From contig SKCR01006513.1 in NCBI GenBank assembly GCA_019454045.1, positions 310,001-374,000 of the forward strand: DNA of 64,000 nt, given 5' to 3'. This document shows positions 24,331 to 36,546 of the stretch, in pieces. A program made the translations under genes and the position numbers. Below the pieces are notes generated by a model. The model saw only the letters and a list, made by a program, of their open reading frames with translations, searched no databases and was not told the origin of the DNA. Numbering within the stretch: position 1 is the stretch's first letter; each line of letters opens with the position of its first letter. This stretch comes from Zanthoxylum bungeanum (Eukaryota; Streptophyta; Magnoliopsida; Sapindales; Rutaceae).

Positions 24331-24929
24331 ATGGTGATCGAGCACCATTCACTTTTTATATGAATATTTGATATTTATGCAATATAATATTTATTTTATC
24401 ATGGTTATTTATTTGTTAATATGGTATAACTCTTACTTTTATTTATATATTGTAAATCTAAAAGTTAGATTACCCTAAGAGTTAGAGATTTCGAGTTACA
24501 CTCGGAACCTTATATGAAATTAGTAAAGACCTGAGAGTTACTACATACGGTGATATAGTTGCAAGAGTTGCAAATAGTGTTGAGAAATATCTCGCATTCT
24601 CTCGAATATAAATTATTCCTGGTCTAGATATATTGATATGGGTCGGTCATATATTGGTAAGACTAGTGCATTGTCTATATATGTAAGGGTATATGGTTTG
24701 TCTCAACAGAAGGTGAGCTTAGCGGAAGTTCGTATAGAAATGCAGATATTCATTAGTTGAATGAGTATTGAACAAACTCATAAAAGATGACTAATAGATA
24801 TTCCATAAAACTGTAATAATTGTCTTTTCGAGTGAGTAGTTATTATGGTCCTTTGACTTGAGACACCACGGTGGTCTTGTGAGTGATCCTCTGTGCCTGA
24901 TACCATGCACGTCAGAGACCTTTCATGGT
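24331..24929 (+). repeat. LTR-like block D, first part
   Basis: AT-rich noncoding sequence beginning at the break in element B. It ends with the target copy ATGGT of element F (24,925-24,929) and continues at 34,328. I read D as an old LTR, possibly copia type, of about 2.5 kb in three pieces. Neither terminus is proven. TCTTC at the left and TCTTA at the right might be a degenerate target duplication. No gene. Confidence 0.45.
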
Positions 24930-25654
24930 TGTAGGCACTGCATTTTTACACATAAACCCGATGAGGAGTCTTATTTGGAGACAACTACCTTTTAAGTCAC
25001 GGAGGTCACGGGAAACGGACATCGGAATGGGAAATTCAGAATAAACAAGGTTCACTGTTTTCGTTCGTGCTGCGTTCGTGTTTACGTTCGAACGTCAAAC
25101 GGATTGCGGGCGTTCGTGCCGCGTTCGAGGAAGCGTTCGAACGGTGTCGGTAAATCTGGTTTTGCTGCTAGCCTCACATCCAGCCCAAGTAGCCCCCCCC
25201 AAAGCCCATAAAACACATCCCAACTTAAATAAATAAATATTAATTAAAACATTAACTAAGTAATATAATAATTAAATTAATTAAATGATTAAATAAAACA
25301 TATACCAAACATAAAATAAACAATTACCAACTTAAACTAAAATCATGCCTAAAATAAACAAATCACACACTAAATCAAAATATAATCATGCCTAATTAAA
25401 ATCAATCAACCAATTATATTCCCAATCTAATAAGATTATTCCCAAACTTAAAATATTGTATTCCTAAACAAGCCAATCAAATATTCAACCTCCCTATCTA
25501 GCCAAGATTTGTCCCCCCTCAATCTTTGACTTCCCTTAACCAAACCAAATCAAATCCTTTGACTTCCCTTAACAAAACCAAATCAAATCCCTTTCCTTGT
25601 CAAGCCCAACCCTTTGCCTATAAAAGAACCCTTCACCAACCTTCTCAAGATTGG

Positions 25655-25815
25655 TCCCCTAGTCCCCTTGGTCCCCTAGTCCCCTTGGTCCCTTGGTCCC
25701 CTAGTCCCCTTGGCCCTAGTCCCCTTGGTCCCCTAGTCCCCTTAGTCCCCTTGGTCCCCTTGGTCCCCTAGTCCCCTTGGTCCCCTAGTCCCCTAGTCCC
25801 CTAGTCCCTAGACCT
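25655..25815. repeat. C/T-rich minisatellite in element F 5' LTR
   Basis: Units GGTCCCCTAGTCCCCTT, broken by shorter variants. It starts right after the promoter region, so it would lie in the transcribed leader. The 3' LTR copy (32,426-32,668) is about 80 bp longer. Confidence 0.85.
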
Positions 25816-26764
25816 TAGCTACTAGCTAGTCCATAACTCATACACAATACACATAAAAATTACAGAAAGAAAACACTCAAAAATAGTAAGCAAAAGATAA
25901 AGAGGAAACGGCAGCGAAACCACAAGGAAACAATAGCAAAAGACGGAGAACGACGACTCAAAACAGTGAGACAACGAACGAGGACAGTGAACCAGTGAAC
26001 CGGGAGAGTTGCGGAGCATCCACCCCTCCGACGATCGTGTATCGTACATCCGAGAGGTGATTTAAAAGGTTAGACCTGAGGGTACCTTTTCATTTGTTTA
26101 TATTCGTTTTTTTTATTATTATTGAATTCTATTCGCATGAGAGTCGTTTATGGATGCATGTTGGGGTCTTTGAGCAGATAAATATGCATGAATTATGAGA
26201 TGTAATATGTTGTGGGTATTGGATGAATGAGAGATGTGTCAACTCTCGCGGTATATCAGATGGAAACCCGGACATAAATTTCATAGCCGATTCCGAATGG
26301 ACGGAAATATGATCTGTACTCGGGCCACAACTCCACGTACCGCTTGAGTAAATGGCACCATCTTTCGTTTGTTTTTGTGTTGCTTTTGTTTATTTAGTTT
26401 TCTTTATTTGAATCAATATGTTGTTTATTTATGCATGATTCAACAAGCGCATGGGCTTAGTAAGTGCGATGTGAGATCCCCTATGGGGAGGGGCTAAAGC
26501 CATTTACCACGATGCTTTGCCGCGCCGGTTGATGTGTGTTCGGTTGGATGCAAGACACGTTCAATCGGACATACTTAGAATAGTATGATTGTCGTTGTGT
26601 TTGTATGCATGATGTGATGTGACGCGCATGGGCTTAGTATGTTGGTCTAAAGGTCCTCTCTTTGAGAGATCAAGAGCCCCCAAAAGGCCACCTTTACGGC
26701 AGTACTTCATCGCGCCCCTTTATTTTGTTGTTTATGTATTGCATACCATTTTCATGCATCAGTT

Positions 26765-27045
26765 CTGTTCCCGTTCGAACGCGTTTACGAACGCAACTCG
26801 AACGCGTATGTATTTTTTCTTATCATGCATCAGTTTCATTTCCGTTCGAACGCGTTTACGAACGCTACTCGAACGCGAGCATTCTGTTTCATTTCCGTTC
26901 GAACGCGTTCACTAACGCCATACGAATGCGAGCATTCTGTTTCATTTCCGTTCGAACGCGTTTACGAACGCTACTCGAACGCGAGCATTCTGTTTCTTTC
27001 CATTTCGTTCGAACGCGTTTACGAACGCTAACACGAACGTACACA
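26765..27045. repeat. Tandem units with TTCGAACGCG palindromes, 5' LTR of F
   Basis: Five units of about 53-69 bp, each with CCGTTCGAACGCG, TTTACGAACGC and TCGAACGCGAGCATTCTG. Related TTCGAACG motifs also occur at 25,060-25,145, near the LTR start. The 3' LTR carries the same array at 33,615-33,895. Confidence 0.85.
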
Positions 27046-27480
27046 CACTGAACTGAGTCTGTCTTATTATGTTCATGCCTAATTGCCTCTTGGTTGATCT
27101 TTCTTATGCAAATATGTTAATGTATTACATTTCATATGCTTATGTCATGATAACATTTGAGTATTGTTCCTTGCGATGAAATATTGTGAAATGCGTACAT
27201 AAGTTTTATTTTTGCACATGAGAATTTAGAAGCATGATACTTTTGGAAATAAGTGTTACTGAGGCTTAATTAAATTATTACATAAATCCTTTCATTACAA
27301 GTGACATAAGTAAGGGACCATTCCGAACCCAACGGTTTGAGGTCCTCCCTTGCGAGGGGTGAGTGCGGCCTTAAATCTTTGTCCCGGTTCACACCGGTGG
27401 TGACTCCATGTTATTTTAATAATCCTTCAACTAGGCCGCGAGCCTAGGAACGGCGTCGCCCAGGTCCTGTGTTCCCACAG

Positions 27481-27500
27481 TCTGGCGACTCCACTGGGGA
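27481..27500 (+). other. Element F primer-binding site
   Basis: TCTGGCGACTCCACTGGGGA one base after the 5' LTR; identical to element E's site. Confidence 0.8.
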
Positions 27501-28635
27501 TATGAGAATTGGCCCCGAAAATTGTCTTGTAATGAGTGGATTTATGTTTTAATTGACCGTGTCTATAGTGGATAAAGTAAGGGTTTAATCAAGGGCACTT
27601 TAAGGCTAGGTAATGGTTTTGTTTCTTCCTTCCTTCACTCACTACCTTTCTAGAAGGAAAAGCTGTGAGGACACCTATATGGCCATCTACTCGTAGCCTT
27701 TGTGATGGACTAATTTGGAGGACTCGTTGTTATTCCTGACAACAAGCGATAAGAGCCTAAGAGGCTTGGGTATTTAAGTGAGCCTCGCTCCACCTTCCCT
27801 CTGGGGGATCTACAATGGGAAATCCATTTGACAGTCCATCACACACCATAGCTCATTGGCACGTACCTTAGTGTATAAAAAAGGGTACGCTCACTTGGTC
27901 GCTCGAACCCTTGAGTGGGGAGACCTAGTTGTGGGCCATCCTTCGCCGGTGAGAGCCTTTGTCTATACTCTTACTAACCCACCTATAGACCGGGTTGGCT
28001 AAAGTAGCAATTATTTCCTTGAGTAAGTGCTTGTGGACCATCCTCATTTGGATGCAGTTGGACTATTGTCAGAAATGCGGGCTTGCTGGGCCATTTAAAC
28101 TGGGGCAAGTTCGCACCTTATGATTATTAGGCCAAAAGCTTCTGAAATGTTGATGGGCCACTTTGTAAAAATTATTATGTCATGTTTGCATCATCTTGCT
28201 TGTGTTTGGGAACATCGTTGTTTGGATCCGTTTGGACCATGTGCCATGAGATATGGGCTTGTTGGGCCATTTGAACTGGGACAAGAACGTATCTCATGAC
28301 TATTGGGCCAAAAGGCTTCTAAATAACAATGGGCCATTTTATGATTGTGTTCGGATTTTTACATTTGGATTTAGTTGGGCTCTTTGCCATAAGACATGAA
28401 CTCATTAGGCCATTTAAACTGGGACGGGTTCACTCTTATGACAGTTGTCCCAAAAGCTTCTAAAATGATAATAGGCCGATTTGTTTGAGAATTTTATTTG
28501 ATTTAATATATGTTATATACTTCTTATGCACATCATGCATACATACATCATGTTAACCCTTGTGTTCTGAAAGCCATCATAGATTCCCGTTGGGTTAGAA
28601 AAAAGGGAAGACTCACCAAAATACCGAGAACAGAC
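27501..28635 (+). other. Element F leader with three tandem repeats
   Basis: Noncoding. The first half matches E's leader. The second half (about 28,055-28,480) holds three degenerate units of about 150 bp with GGGC/AGGCCATTTAAACTGGG and CCAAAAGCTTCTAAA. No gene before the gag start at 28,636. Confidence 0.65.
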
Positions 28636-29830
28636 ATGAGTGAATCAGATACTGAGGTATCCCCGGATAGATCAGTTGGAAAATGGCTTCGCCAAGATTA
28701 CTGAACAGTTGCAAGCCTTGACTGCTGCCATGACAAATATGGCTGTGCCCCGTGCTGGGGGAAACCCTGAGAATGTAAGACGTGAGGAGACTCCGAATGG
28801 ATTGGGGGATGACATCCCCGCTCTGATGATGATGATTGGCTGATTATACCACTGGGAGAACAGTTGGGTCTCAGGCAGAATTGCAGAAACTCCGTGACCA
28901 GGTAGAATCTGTTACCCGTAAGATGAAGGGTAAGGATGAAGACTTACTAGACTATGAGGCGATGACCTTTAAGGAACAGTTGCCTGCTCAGTTCAGAATG
29001 CCGGACATGGCCAAGTTTAATGGGAACGGAGACCCGAGGGTCCATCTGCAGCAATATGTCTCAGTCATGAGTTCAATGGGCCTATCACAGCGCCAAGTCC
29101 AAAAGATGTTTGGGATGTCACTCGATGGGGCACCTGTGGTTTGGTATCATAGCCTTGGAAAGAAGGTTAAGGAAGATTGGAAGGAACTAGCGGATGCTTT
29201 TCTGAAGCAATATGTTACGGACTTGGAGATTGACTTGTCACTCCGTGATTTGGAGAACACTAAGCAGAAGCCGGAAGAAAGCTTCAAGGAGTATGTAGAC
29301 CGCTGGAGAAGCCAGCTTCTGAAAATGCAGACTCGGCCCTCTGAGAAGGACCAAATCAAAATGATCATCAAGGGCACCAAGCCCTCTATTTATAGTAAGC
29401 TGAGGAGGATGACTTCGATGATTTCTGATTTTTGGCAGTTGAGGGAAACTGTCATGGATATTGAGGAAAGGAGGCTGAAAACAGAAAGTCCTATGGCCAG
29501 AATAGGCGGACTTTTGGGGGGTATTCTGAGACTAACCCGCTACTGTCGAGGTTACTGCCATCAGGAACCGGTAATTCTCCAACCTTGGTAGACCTTTGTC
29601 GAAGGTATTTGAAAAGTTACAGGGACAAGGAATCTTGAAACCCTTAGAAGGCAAGCCACTTCCGCACCCCCCACCACCACACATAATGTTGACCTTTATT
29701 GTCACTTCCACCAGCTACATGGCCATGACACACGACACACAACTACACCCGCCTCAGGCATGAAATTCAAGATCTCATAGATTTCTCATAAAATGCCCAA
29801 CCCATGAAAAGAAGCCCTCAACCATCAAGC
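28636..29830 (+). pseudogene. Tat/Ogre-like gag (element F)
   Basis: The gag start is probably ATG at 28,636 (MSESDTEVSPDRS). Frame changes near 28,680 and 28,840 then lead into the long open segment 28,836-29,591. That segment holds the retrotransposon gag core: KFNGNGDPRVHLQQY, MFGMSLDGAPVVWYHSL, WKELADAFLKQYVTDLEIDL, LENTKQKPEESFKEYVDRWR. A C-terminal Tat-type segment (KLQGQGILKPLEGKPLP, then CHFHQLHGHDT) continues in other frames to about 29,830. The core is well preserved, so decay is fairly recent or gag was under selection longer than the rest. It supplies the particle protein; no pol follows. Confidence 0.8.
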
Positions 29831-30420
29831 TTCTCACATGGATGACAGTGAAGAACCATAGGCCGAGGAAGAAGGCAGTGCTGCGGATGATGGAGATGAT
29901 CCTCCTAGTCTATTTGATCCAGTTTTTTTAATGACATTGATTTTGTTACTTGTTCGAACTCTTTTCCTCAACAATAATAAAGACGTTCATTTCGATAAAC
30001 TCTTCTGCAATATGAGTATATTTGAGAAAAGTATTCAACCTTGGTACTATGGAATCCAGTGATGAACACGGGGAACCTTCGCAATAAGCAAACAGAAAAG
30101 ATAAGATAGACATTCAGAAATCGGGAAATAGAAGCAGTGAAACTATCAGACTTGGAAGGGAATTAGTTCACCGAGCCGATCAACATAGACAGACTGAAGC
30201 AGTGGTTTGCCCGAGGAAAAGAAGACTAAGCAGTCACCAAGAGGATTGATGGAAGACCTAACCCGACGGGATAGGAACATGCATGCATGCATACACGTAA
30301 CATATTCACATCTTTTTTGTGTTTGTTCTGTTTGTAATAACAGGTTTCAGAGGAGAAAAAAGAGAAAGCGTCAAATACAAGCCAGCCAGAAGTAGTAACA
30401 GTTCAATATCAGCAGTTTTC
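29831..30420 (+). other. Post-gag spacer of element F
   Basis: Begins with a possible gag tail (DDPPSLFDPV near 29,900), then noncoding. 30,180-30,420 matches element E at 14,341-14,734 on the opposite strand. Nothing resembling protease or RT is present. Confidence 0.6.
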
Positions 30421-31570
30421 GAGAATGAATCGCAGAGGGTCGAGGCCCAAATCAGTATCAGTTTTGGGGATAAGTCCCAGGGTCAAGGCCCACATCAACA
30501 GAATTTTGGAATGAATCCAGGGTCAAGGCCCACATCAACAGAATTTTGGAATGAATCCAGGACCGAGTCCCACATCAGCGTCAGTCGAGGGTCGAGGCCC
30601 ACATCAGCGTCAGTCTGGGGGCGAGGCCCATGTCAGTAGCAGTTGGGGCCGAGGCCCACTTCAACATCAGTTTTGGGGATGAGTCCCAGGGTCGAGGACC
30701 ACATCAAACACAGTTTGGGAATTAGTCCCAGGGTCGAGGCCCACATTACATCAGTATCAGCATTGCCGGGCATGGCATTCTGGGGGCGAGGCCCATATTA
30801 CATCAGATCAGTTCTGCCGAGAATGGCACTCCGAGAATGGAGATATAGTCCGGGAATGGACAGTTCAATGAACAAGCCGAGAATGGCATCCAAGAATGGA
30901 GCAGAGTCAAGAATGAACAAGTCGGAAGTAGCACTCCGAGAATGGAGATATGGTCCGGGAATGGACAGTTCAAGAATGAACAAGCCGGGAATGGCACTCC
31001 AAGAAATGGAAGCACGGTTCGGGAATGAACCACCTCACAGTAACGGTTCGGAATGGACCACCTCACGATAACAGTTCGGGAATGGACAGTTCAAGAATGA
31101 ACAAGCCGAGAATGGCAATCCAAGAATGGAGCAGAGTTCAAGAATGAACAAGTCGGAAGTAGCACTCTGAGAATGGAGATATGGTCCGGGAATGGACAGT
31201 TCAAGAATGAATAAGCCGGGAATGGCACTCCAAGAAATGGAAGCACGGTTCGGGAATGAACCACCTCACAGTAACGGTTCGGGAATGGACCACCTCACGA
31301 TAACAGTTCGGGAATGAACCACCTCACAGTAACGGTTCGGGAATGGACCACCTCACGATAACAGTTCGGGAATGAACACCACAGTAACAGTTCGAGAATG
31401 ACACTTTACAGTAACAGTTCGGGAATTGACATCTCACAGTAACGGTTCGGGAATGGACCACCTCACAGTAACGGTTCGGGAATGGATCACCTCACGGCAA
31501 CGGTTCGGGAATGGACCACATCACAACACGGTTCGGGAATGAACCAGGGGTCGCAGCACCTCACCACCCA
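30421..31570. repeat. Tandem arrays in the 3' region of element F
   Basis: Two array types in sequence. 30,430-30,760 holds units with AGGGTCGAGGCCCACATCA, the type seen in element E. 30,770-31,570 holds units with CGGGAATGGACAGTTCAAG, GCCGGGAATGGCACTCC and GTTCGGGAATGAACCACCTC, with higher-order duplication (30,840-31,070 repeated at 31,075-31,290). Reading frames here are repeat artefacts. Confidence 0.85.
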
Positions 31571-31695
31571 AATCAACTCAACACATGGTAAGTCAAGTGG
31601 CAGCTGGCGAGCCAGGTAAGTAGAAATGCATTGCATAACTTTGATAGGATTGTCACTGTTGCACATTACACAAGTCCCATCAAAGTGGGGGCGAC
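31571..31695 (+). other. Conserved 3' end and polypurine tract of element F
   Basis: Matches E's 3' end. The tract AAAGTGGGGGCGAC at 31,682-31,695 abuts the 3' LTR. Confidence 0.75.
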
Positions 31696-34327
31696 TGTAG
31701 GCACTGCATTTTTACACATAAACCCGATGAGGAGTCTTATTTGGAGACAACTACCTTTTAAGTCACGGAGGTTCACGGGAAACGGACATCGGAAGGGGAA
31801 ATTCAGAATAAACAAGGTTCACTGTTTTCGTTCGTGCTGCATTCGTGTTTACGTTCGAACGTCAAACGGATTGCGGGCGTTCATGCCGCGTTCGAGGAAG
31901 CGTTTGAACGGTGTCGGTAAATCTGGTTTTGCTGCTAGCCTCACATCCAGCCCAATTAGCCCCCCCCCAAAGCCCATAAAACACATCCCACTTAAATAAA
32001 TAAATATTAATTAAAACATTAACTAAGTAATATAATAATTAAATTAATTAAATGATTAAATAAAACATATACCAAACATAAAATAAACAATTACCAACTT
32101 AAACTAAAATCATGCCTAAAATAAACAAATCACACACTAAATCAAAATATAATCATGCCTAATTAAAATCAATCAACCAATTATATTCCCAATCTAATAA
32201 GATTATTCCCAAACTTAAATATTGTATTCCTAAACCAAGCCAATCAAATATTCAACCTTCCCTATCTAGCCAAGATTTGTCCCCCCTCAATCTTTGACTT
32301 CCCTTAACCAAACCAAATCAAATCCTTCCTTTGACTTCCCTTAACAAAACCAAATCAAATCCCTTTCCTTGTCAAGCCCAACCCTTTGCCTATAAAAGAA
32401 CCCTTCACAACCTTCTCAAGATTGGTCCTCTAGTCCCCTTGGTCCCCTAGTCCCCTTGTTCCCCTAGTCCCCTTGGTCCCTTGGTCCCCTAGTCCCCTTG
32501 GTCCCCTAGTCCCCTTGGTCCCCTAGTCCCATTGGTCCCCTAGTCCCATTGGTCCCCTAGTCCCCTTGGTCCCCTGGTCCCCTTGGTCCCCTAGGTCCCC
32601 TTGGTCCCCTAGTCCCCTTGGTCCCCTAGTCCCCTTGGTCCCCTAGTCGCCTAGTCCCTAGACCTTAGCTACTAGCTAGTCCCTAACTCATACACAATAC
32701 ACATAAAAATTACAGGAAGAAAACACTCAAAAACAGTAAGCAAAAGATAAAGAGGAAACGGCAGCGAAACCACAAGGAAACAATAGCAAAAGACAGAGAA
32801 CGACGACTCAAAACAGTGAGACAACGAACGAGGACAGTGAACCAGTGAACCGGGAGAGTTGCGGAGCATCCACCCCTCCGACGATCGTGTACCGTACATC
32901 CGAGAGGTGATTTAAAAGGTTAGACCTGAGGGTACCTTTTCATTGTTTATATTCGTTTTTTTATTATTATTGAATTCTATTCGCATGAGAGTCGTTTATG
33001 GATGCATGTTGGGGTCTTTGAGTAGATAAATATGCATGAATTATGAGATGTAATATGTTGTGGGTATTGGATGAATGAGAGATGTGTCAACTCTCGCGGT
33101 ATATCGGATGGAAACCCGGACATAAATTTCATAGCCGATTCCGAATGGACGGAAATATGATCTGTACTCGGGCCACAACTCCACGTACCGCTTGAGTAAA
33201 CGGCACCATCTTTCTTTTGTTTTGTGTTGCTTTTGTTTATTTAGTTTTCTTTATTTGAATTCAATATGTTGTTTATTTATGCATGATTCAACCAAGCGCA
33301 TGGGCTTAGTAAGTGCGATGTGAGATCCCCTATGGGGAGGGGCTAAAGCCCTTTACCACGATGCTTTGCCGCGCCGGTTGATGTGTGTTCGATTGGATGC
33401 AAGACACGTTCAATCGGACATACTTAGAATAGTATAATTATCGTTGTGTTTTTATGCATGATGTGATGTGACGCGCATGGGCTTAGTATGTTTGTCTAAA
33501 GGTCCTCTCTTTGAGAGATCAAGAGCCCCCAAAAGGCCACCTTTACGGCAGTACTTCGTCGCGCCCCTTTATTTGTTATTTATATATTGCATACCATTTT
33601 CATGCATCAGTTCTGTTCCCGTTCGAACGCGTTTACGAACGCAACTCGAACGCGTATGTATTTTTGCCTTATCATGCATCAGGTTTCATTTCCGTTCGAA
33701 CGCGTTTACGAACGCTACTCGAACGCGAGCATTCTGTTTCATTTCCGTTCGAACACGTTCACTAACGCCATACGAATGCGAGCATTCTGTTTCATTTCCG
33801 TTCGAACGCGTTTACGAACGCTACTCGAACGCGAGCATTCTGTTTCATTTCCGTTCGAACGCGTTTACGAACGCTACACGAACGTACACACACTGAACTG
33901 AGTCTGTCTTATTATGTTCATGCCTAATTGCCTCTTGGTTGATCTTTCTTATGCAAATATGTTAATGTATTACAATTCATATGCTTATGTCATGATAACA
34001 TTTGAGTATTGTTCCTTGCGGTATGAAATATATGTGAAATGCGTACATAAGTTTTATTTTTGTACATGAGAATTTAGAAGCATGATACTTTTGGAAATAA
34101 GTGTTACTAAGGCTTAATTAAATTATTACATAAATCCTTTCATTACAAGTGACATAAGTAAGGGACCATTCCGAACCCAACGGTTTGAGGTCCTCCCTTG
34201 CGAGGGGTGAGTGCGGCCTTAAATCTTTGTCCCGGTTCACACCGGGTGGCGACTCCATGTTATTTTAATCCTTCCCAACTAGGCCGCGAGCCTAGGAACG
34301 GCGTCGCCCAGGTCCTGTGTTCCCACA
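31696..34327 (+). repeat. Element F 3' LTR
   Basis: 2,632 bp, 82 bp longer than the 5' LTR. Most of the difference lies in the C/T-rich minisatellite (32,426-32,668 versus 25,655-25,815). Outside the arrays the two LTRs are nearly identical by eye, implying a relatively recent insertion. TATA box at about 32,388-32,400. Palindromic-unit array at 33,615-33,895. Confidence 0.85.
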
Positions 34328-35918
34328 ATGGTTTGGCCTCTGGATGACTGTTAGGTATAGACTGATGCTCACGAAGATCGGTGTGTGTTAATATGAGGAT
34401 TCGTCAGTCCATATGGTTGGATTATGTTTACAGATATTTTTCGGAGCATTTTCCGGAAATCTTTTGGCTGAAAGTTCGTTGAAGAAATTGTTTCTTTAAC
34501 ATTATAAATAATATTCAAAAAGAATTTTTACTATATTATTTATTAATGGAATATAAGGATGAAAAGTTTCATATATTGAGTAGATAAGGTTTTGACAATA
34601 TTATTATAACCTTACACAATTGGAAATGGTAATGACAAAGGGATTATACATTAGCGTTTTAACCTCGACTTGTATGGTTCGACGTGTCGTGTTGTTTAGT
34701 CATGATTTGTAGGTGGACAGACCTTCATAAAATATATATACAAATATATGAGATATATATGTGTATATATACGTAACAACAGAACGTGAGCCTAAAGAGT
34801 TCCACTATATTAAGTTTACTCGTTGAGCACTAGGGCGACCTCTCGTCAAATATTGACAATTTTTTTTGGGTTTTTAGGATTAAATTATTTAATCCGATAA
34901 TTTATGAGATGAATTGAATTAGTTAATTTTATATCAAGAGTTGATATAAGTTTATTGTATAATAGATGTAAATTTGATTTACATTAAATTAGTAATTAAT
35001 TAGTAAATTAATTTAATTATTAAATTAATGTACAAAATTAATTACTTGGTTTATACAAATAAAGGTTTTAATTAATTAAAGTAATTTTAGTTAATGTAAT
35101 TGAATGTTTTTTTGTTAAAGTAACTAAAATCTTTTAATTGCAATTTTAGTTATCTTGGTTGGTGAGATAATTTTGACTTTGGTTAAGCTAATGTTTTGAA
35201 ATTTATGGTGTAGGGAAAAGATTCCCTTATACCATGGTTTGTTAGTTAAAGGCTTGGGTTTGTTTTTCTTATTTATAATTAATAAAAAGAAAAAAAAACA
35301 AATGGACAACAACACACTCACTTTACTCTCTGCCTTCTGCCGAAATTGAGAGAGAAATGAATAAATTTTTTTGCTTTTGTTTTCTCTTCCCTCACTGCCG
35401 ATTAAAGGAACAAGAAATAAGTGTTTTTTATTTTTCAAATCCAAGCCAATAATCTCACCAAATATTACCCTACATATTATCAAGTCTATGGAATTAATCC
35501 TAAGTGTTAAAGGTTAATTTATGTTCTTGAGTTTTTCTTTTTCCTAGGGTTTTAAGAGTTAAAATTTGGGGAAAAGTTAGTTTCCACACTTGAGTGATCA
35601 AACCACCTTTTGATCACCAAAATTTGTTCCTTGAGTTGCTTTATTTAGTGGAATTTGGAGAAAGCTTAAAGCTTGGAAGATTTGGAAAAGCTTGAAGGAA
35701 GGAAGAATTGACAAAGTTTGTTGGTACATTTAATTTGTCAATTTTTTTGTTCAATTTGTTGATTAATTTAGTTGAGAAAAATTGTTGTGGAAGTGTTAGA
35801 TAAATTGGTAGCTTCTCTGTGAGGATTTGAAGCATTCAAATGTTGAAAAAAATTAGTATATAATTGATGTATTAATTTTGTATGCGTGGAATAATTTTGT
35901 AAGTGTTGGAAAATTATC
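34328..35918 (+). repeat. LTR-like block D, second part
   Basis: AT-rich noncoding continuation after element F. It contains a stretch 35,596-35,918 that recurs at 41,093-41,416. It ends abruptly at GGAAAATTATC against minus-strand copia coding sequence. Low-complexity minus-strand frames (35,124-35,483) show no domain. No gene. Confidence 0.5.
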
Positions 35919-36546
35919 ACATAACCGTAACGCGATGCCACATCCATAAAGGTTACGAAGTACTCATTCGATTTACTCAATTTGAACTATTTGTTTGTCA
36001 TGTCATATGTTTGAGATTCATTTATATTCAAAAAATAAATACTGTTATTCACATCTAATGTGTATATCTCGATATCATCTTTATAAACAAAACACCCAAT
36101 GTTTCAGAATATAAAGGTATACCAGCAATGGGTTAAACTAGATACAGAGATAATGTTTCTAGTCAAACTAGATACATTATAACAGTCTCCTAGTTTAAGT
36201 ACATGCCCAAAAGGCAGTTCCAAAACTTAGGTTTCTACGGCCAAAACAGCAACTTTCGTCCTATTTCCGATTCGCATGTCGATCTCATCTGAAGCCAGTT
36301 TCCTACTTATCAGCAGATCCCGCACATCAGTACATATATTCATGTACCACATCTAGTATCAAAAATCTAATTTTAAAACCAGCAGTGAACACGTTTATAA
36401 CAATATTCTTGAAGCCGGAACCTTGTCCCGCTTTCACTTCCTTCATGTCTTTTAAGAAGCTCTTGCTTAAGAGGTTCTACTCCCAATCTAAAAAATAAAG
36501 CCGTTAAAGATATTTTCCCCAGGATTATGTCATTTGACGCTAATTT
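35919..36546 (-). pseudogene. Copia-1 protease to integrase start, fragment
   Basis: Translated on the minus strand in shifting frames, this region shows a degenerate protease active site (DTRCG, near 36,350) and a stretch like MRIGNRTKVAVLAV (near 36,255). SLTRNIISVSSL then follows near 36,160, and the integrase start SNEYFVTFMDVASRYGYV at 35,920-35,980. This is the usual copia order protease, GAG-pre-integrase, integrase. It ends at 35,919, the junction with block D. Many stops. It is the internal part of the element whose LTR is at 39,309-41,092. Confidence 0.65.

Larger units (their letters stand above)
24930..27479 (+). repeat. Element F 5' LTR
   Basis: 2,550 bp from TGTAGGCACTGC to GTGTTCCCACA. 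TATA box CCTATAAAAGAACC at about 25,617-25,630. It contains a (GGTCCCCTAGTCCCCTT)n array (25,655-25,815) and a TTCGAACGCG palindromic-unit array (26,765-27,045). Its last 180 bp are conserved with the LTRs of E and G, including the G-A-G-G-G-G-T-G-A-G-T-G-C-G-G-C-C block near 27,353. Reading frames in it lack homology and follow the arrays. Confidence 0.85.
24930..34327 (+). mobile_element. Tat-like gag-only element F (TR-GAG type)
   Basis: 9,398 bp with perfect 5-bp duplications ATGGT at 24,925-24,929 and 34,328-34,332. Order: LTR (24,930-27,479), primer site, leader, gag, 3' tandem arrays, polypurine tract, LTR (31,696-34,327). Between gag and the 3' LTR there is no protease, RT, RNase H or integrase. 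This is the layout described for TR-GAG elements: non-autonomous LTR elements keeping only gag. It depends on pol supplied in trans. Confidence 0.85.

Noticed and set aside
26619..27051. Arg/Ser/Phe-rich frames (and their copy at 33,468-33,901)
   Set aside because: They follow the palindromic array in element F's LTR, and all three frames are open over it. LTR sequence, no homology.
30319..31071. Frames across the 3' arrays of F
   Set aside because: Repeat-derived, with several overlapping frames on both strands.
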